Below are positions 61,124-64,000 of a DNA stretch of 64,000 nt, piece after piece. Source of the DNA: Arenimonas sp. Its GTDB lineage: Bacteria > Pseudomonadota > Alphaproteobacteria > Rhizobiales > Rhizobiaceae. A model generated the notes under the pieces. That model saw nothing but the letters and a program-made list of their open reading frames with translations. It had not been told where the DNA came from and made no database searches. A program made the position numbers and the translations under genes. Position 1 is the stretch's first letter; every line of letters starts with the position of its first letter. Where the stretch lies: NCBI GenBank assembly GCA_019459145.1, contig JAIBEK010000063.1:1-64000 (forward strand), written 5' to 3'.

Positions 61124-62619
61124 CCGGCCTGGTCCGCGAGCTTGCCGTCGAGATATTGTTCCAGCGTAGCGGCGGTACCGATGCTCCGCAAGCTCTCGAT
61201 GGCGCGGGTGAATCGGGCGACGAAGCGGGGATCGGTGCCGATCGCGCCGAAAATGTCGCCAAGCGCGGGGAAGGCGGTCGGATCGTTCTTCGACCTGAGA
61301 GCTGCGGCGTGCAGGCGGTCTGCGCTTGGGTCGTTGAAGACGATCGGCTTGCCGGTGTCGGTCGTGCCCTCGAGATAGCGGCACCATAGTGCCGAGACGA
61401 GGGCGAGACCGGTGACGTCGAGGCCGTGAGCGAGGCGGTCGGCTGTCGAGGGCAGGATGAATTTCGGCTGGCGGTTGGAGCCGTCCTGGGCCAGACGGGG
61501 AATGGTGTCGCCGATCTTCGGATTGGAGAAACGGCTCTCGATCAGGCGGAAATAGTCTTCGAGACTGGTGTCCGGCACCGGCGGCACGACGGGAATGATC
61601 TCGTCGCGTTCCAGCTTGGCGAGGAAGCCGTGGATCAGTTTGTTCTCCATCGCCTCGTGGACGAAATGAACGTCCATCAGGGCTGCCGGATAGGCGATCG
61701 CCGCATGGCCGCCGTTGAGAATGCGCAGTTTCATCAGTTCATAAGGAGCCACGTCCGGCACGAAGGTGACGCCGACCTTTTCCAGCGCCGGCCGACCGAG
61801 CGGGAACTTGTCTTCCAGCACCCACTGTTTGAATTCCTCGCAAAAGACCGGCCAGGCATCGTCGATACCGTAGGTGTCACGGGCGATGGCGATCTCGCGC
61901 TCCCCGGTCGCCGGCGTGATGCGATCGACCATGGCGTTGGGGAAGGCGACGTTTTCGTGGATCCAGTGGGCGAAGTCCGGGTCGGACAGCTGGGCGAGGC
62001 CGGTGATGGTGGCCTCGGTCACTTCGCCATTGCCGGGAATGTTGTCGCAACACATCACGGTGAAGGGGGCAATTCCGGCCGCGCGGCGGGCCTTGAGGCC
62101 GGCGATGATCAGGCCGAAGACGCTCTTCGGATGGTCCGGATCGGCTGCATCGGCAACCATGGTGGGATGGTTCGGGTCGAACCTGCCGGTCGCCGGATCG
62201 ATGAAATAGCCGCCCTCGGTGATCGTCATCGAAACGATGCGGATCGCCGGGTCCGCCAGGGCGGCAATGATGGCGTCGAAATCGGGTGCCGCGATCATGC
62301 CCGTCATCGGTCCTGTCACGGTCGCGGCGCTGCGGTGATTGTCCTGCTCGACGATGGTGGTCAGATAGTCCTGGCTTTCAAGCTTTTCCTTCATCAACCG
62401 GTCGGACGGCATGATGCCGCAGCCGAGGATCGCCCAGTCGAGATCGCTGCCCTGGTTGAACAGTTCGTGCAGGTAGACCGCCTGGTGGGCGCGATGGAAG
62501 TTGCCGACGCCGAAATGCAGGATGCCGGCCTTCAACTGGTCGCGGCGATAGGCCGGGACGGCTGCGGTTCGGGCGATTTCGGCAAGGTTTGCCAGCGATA
62601 GCTTTACGGTCATTTCCAT
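61120..62619 (-). CDS. mtlK: Mannitol 2-dehydrogenase (long-chain polyol dehydrogenase)
   Basis: A 499-residue NAD-dependent enzyme converting D-mannitol to D-fructose and often also D-arabitol to D-xylulose. The nucleotide site reads ILHFGVGNFHRAHQ (about 33-46) and the catalytic Lys297-x4-Asn302-x2-His305 lies in MKLRILNGGHAAIAY. The ATG at 62619 has GAGG close by; ATG two codons later is equally possible. It lies downstream of the sorbitol-type SDR, as in known polyol operons. Confidence 0.9.
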   Translation of the reverse strand: MEMTVKLSLANLAEIARTAAVPAYRRDQLKAGILHFGVGNFHRAHQAVYLHELFNQGSDLDWAILGCGIMPSDRLMKEKLESQDYLTTIVEQDNHRSAATVTGPMTGMIAAPDFDAIIAALADPAIRIVSMTITEGGYFIDPATGRFDPNHPTMVADAADPDHPKSVFGLIIAGLKARRAAGIAPFTVMCCDNIPGNGEVTEATITGLAQLSDPDFAHWIHENVAFPNAMVDRITPATGEREIAIARDTYGIDDAWPVFCEEFKQWVLEDKFPLGRPALEKVGVTFVPDVAPYELMKLRILNGGHAAIAYPAALMDVHFVHEAMENKLIHGFLAKLERDEIIPVVPPVPDTSLEDYFRLIESRFSNPKIGDTIPRLAQDGSNRQPKFILPSTADRLAHGLDVTGLALVSALWCRYLEGTTDTGKPIVFNDPSADRLHAAALRSKNDPTAFPALGDIFGAIGTDPRFVARFTRAIESLRSIGTAATLEQYLDGKLADQAG

Positions 62620-62661
62620 TGGTCCTCGATGACGAGAGGTCAGGCAGCGGCACGGCGAGCG

Positions 62662-63438
62662 TCAGCTCATCCAGTTGCCGCCATCGACATTGTAGGTTTG
62701 GGCGACGATGTAGTCGGCCTCGGGCGAGGCGAGGAAGATCGCCATGCCGGTCAAGTCTTCGGCGCGCCCCATGCGGCCGAAAGGCACGGCCTCGCCGACC
62801 AGTCTTTTCTTCTCGCCGGGCGGGCGTTCTTCATATCTGGCGAAAAGCGCATCCACGCCGTCCCAGTGCTCGCCGTCGACGACGCCGGGGGCGATCGCGT
62901 TGACGTTGATGCCATGCTTGATGAGGTCGAGGCCGGCCGACTGGGTGATCGAGATGATGGCCGCCTTGGTGGCGCAATAGATGGCGACCAGCGCCTCGCC
63001 GCGACGTCCCGCCTGGCTTGCCATGTTGATGATCTTGCCACCCTTGCCGCGGGCGATCATTGATTTCGCCGCCGCCTGCAGCATGAACAATGAGCCGGCG
63101 ACATTGATCGAGAAGAGCCTGTCATAGCTTTCCCGGGTGATCTCGACGATTGGCGCCAGATCGAACAGCGCCGCATTGTTGACCAGGATGTCGATGCCGC
63201 CGGTCTTTTCCTCGATCGCCCTGATCGCCGCTTCGATCGATGCCTGGTCGGTGACGTCGAGCCGCAGCGGATAGGCCCTGTCGCCAATCTCGGAGGCCGT
63301 CCGTCCGGCCCGCTCGACGTCGATGTCGGCGATGGCGACAGTCGCGCCTTCGCGCACATAGGCCTCGGCGAAGGCGCGGCCTATGCCGCGCGCCGATCCG
63401 GTGATCAGCGCCGATTTGCCCTCCAGCCGGCCGCTCAT
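62662..63438 (-). CDS. smoS: Sorbitol (L-iditol) 2-dehydrogenase-type SDR
   Basis: A 258-residue short-chain dehydrogenase: cofactor motif TGSARGIG (13-20), NNAA at 87-90, catalytic Ser141, Tyr154 and Lys158 (YCATK). Between smoK and mtlK, members of this family oxidise sorbitol to fructose or galactitol to tagatose. Its start overlaps the ATPase stop as ATGA. Confidence 0.88.
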   Translation of the reverse strand: MSGRLEGKSALITGSARGIGRAFAEAYVREGATVAIADIDVERAGRTASEIGDRAYPLRLDVTDQASIEAAIRAIEEKTGGIDILVNNAALFDLAPIVEITRESYDRLFSINVAGSLFMLQAAAKSMIARGKGGKIINMASQAGRRGEALVAIYCATKAAIISITQSAGLDLIKHGINVNAIAPGVVDGEHWDGVDALFARYEERPPGEKKRLVGEAVPFGRMGRAEDLTGMAIFLASPEADYIVAQTYNVDGGNWMS

Positions 63439-64000
63439 ATCGCCAATCCCTTGTCATCGAAGCGATGGATGCGGTCGGTGTCGGGGGTGACGAATACCGT
63501 GTCGCCGTGGCGCGCGGCAAATTCGCCGCCGGCCCTGGCGGTCACCTGGCCGATGCCGTCGACGGAAATGTGCAGGAAAGTATCCGACCCCAGATGCTCG
63601 GCGACCGTGACCTTGCCCTTCCAGGTGCCGCTCTCCGTCGACAGCGTCACATGCTCGGGACGAATGCCGATCGTCGGCGCACCGTGCGGCGTGGCCGCCG
63701 CGCCGGAGATCAGGTTCATCTTCGGCGAGCCAATGAAGCCGGCGACGAAGAGGTTGGCCGGGTTGTGATAGAGCTCGAGCGGCGAGCCCACCTGCTCGAT
63801 ACGGCCCTTGTTGAGGACGACGATCTTGTCGGCCATGGTCATCGCCTCGACCTGGTCATGGGTCACATAGATCGAGGTGGCGTTGAGCTGCTGGTGCAGT
63901 TGGGAGATCTCGAGGCGCATGTTGACGCGCAGCGCCGCGTCAAGGTTCGACAAGGGCTCGTCGAACAGGAAGCATTCCGGCGAGCGAACGATGGCGCGAC
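63435..64000 (-). CDS. smoK: Polyol ABC transporter ATP-binding protein, N-terminal part outside the window
   Basis: The C-terminal 188 codons of a UgpC/MalK-type ATPase. Walker B ([15 protein letters not shown]) lies at the window edge, followed by the H-loop [10 protein letters not shown] and the regulatory OB-fold domain (GIRPEHVTL). Walker A and the signature lie outside. The position before smoS and mtlK identifies it as the ATPase of a sorbitol/mannitol importer, whose other genes should lie beyond base 64000. Confidence 0.85.
   Translation of the reverse strand, partial: RAIVRSPECFLFDEPLSNLDAALRVNMRLEISQLHQQLNATSIYVTHDQVEAMTMADKIVVLNKGRIEQVGSPLELYHNPANLFVAGFIGSPKMNLISGAAATPHGAPTIGIRPEHVTLSTESGTWKGKVTVAEHLGSDTFLHISVDGIGQVTARAGGEFAARHGDTVFVTPDTDRIHRFDDKGLAI

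Overview
The window looks like chromosome or a large replicon of a Rhizobiaceae-type alphaproteobacterium. The basis is high GC, strong GGAGG ribosome sites, the initiator tRNA type at base 1, and gene sets familiar from Rhizobium, Ensifer, Shinella and relatives. The genus is an inference and was not tested. No insertion sequence, prophage, integrase or CRISPR array was seen. Nearly all of it is accessory metabolism: sugar and acid-sugar uptake and breakdown, thiosulfate oxidation, periplasmic thiol redox, nitric-oxide-type stress and efflux.

Layout. (1) 1-103: 3' part of an initiator tRNA-Met and its terminator. (2) 166-9516: a LacI-type regulator diverging from a sugar ABC importer (permease, binding protein, double ATPase, second permease), then dhaK, dhaL and an FGGY pentulose kinase, probably for a short ketose or polyol. 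(3) 9707-22504: a second LacI-type regulator, a second ABC importer with an SDR enzyme, an Asp/Glu-racemase-like protein, an aldo/keto reductase, and the four-carbon acid-sugar pathway ltnD, otnI, otnK, otnC plus a second hydroxyacid dehydrogenase. A shared 14-base operator links the importer and pathway promoters. (4) 22683-36711: an essentially complete sox cluster (soxR, soxS divergent from soxVWXYZABCDEF and a metallo-hydrolase), bracketed by two YeeE/YedE sulfur-transport-type membrane proteins. (5) 37137-43685: a four-cysteine small protein, then a two-component system diverging from dsbD, a TlpA-like protein on an Lgt-like membrane domain, an L,D-transpeptidase and a DsbA-like protein; an 11-base-period direct repeat lies in the divergent promoter. 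(6) 43745-51813: two NnrS-family proteins, an ABC importer of the SsuABC/TauABC class, a hemerythrin and a TonB-dependent receptor, all on the minus strand, with TTG-N8-CAA sites upstream of the importer and the hemerythrin. (7) 52109-58762: a LysR regulator diverging from a degenerate hydrolase and an RND efflux pair. (8) 58837-64000: a polyol operon (FGGY kinase, HAD phosphatase, mannitol 2-dehydrogenase, sorbitol-type SDR, and a UgpC/SmoK ATPase cut by the window end).

How it fits together. Blocks 2, 3 and 8 feed sugars, acid sugars and polyols into triose and pentose phosphates; both DhaK/DhaL and OtnC end at dihydroxyacetone phosphate. The Sox block takes electrons from thiosulfate through SoxAX, SoxYZ, SoxB and SoxCD, with SoxV, SoxW and SoxS keeping thiols reduced. 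Blocks 5 and 6 look like envelope redox and nitrosative-stress modules. The least ordinary parts are the DsbD / TlpA-Lgt / L,D-transpeptidase / DsbA operon, the NnrS-NnrS-ABC operon, and the operator that ties the two halves of block 3 together.
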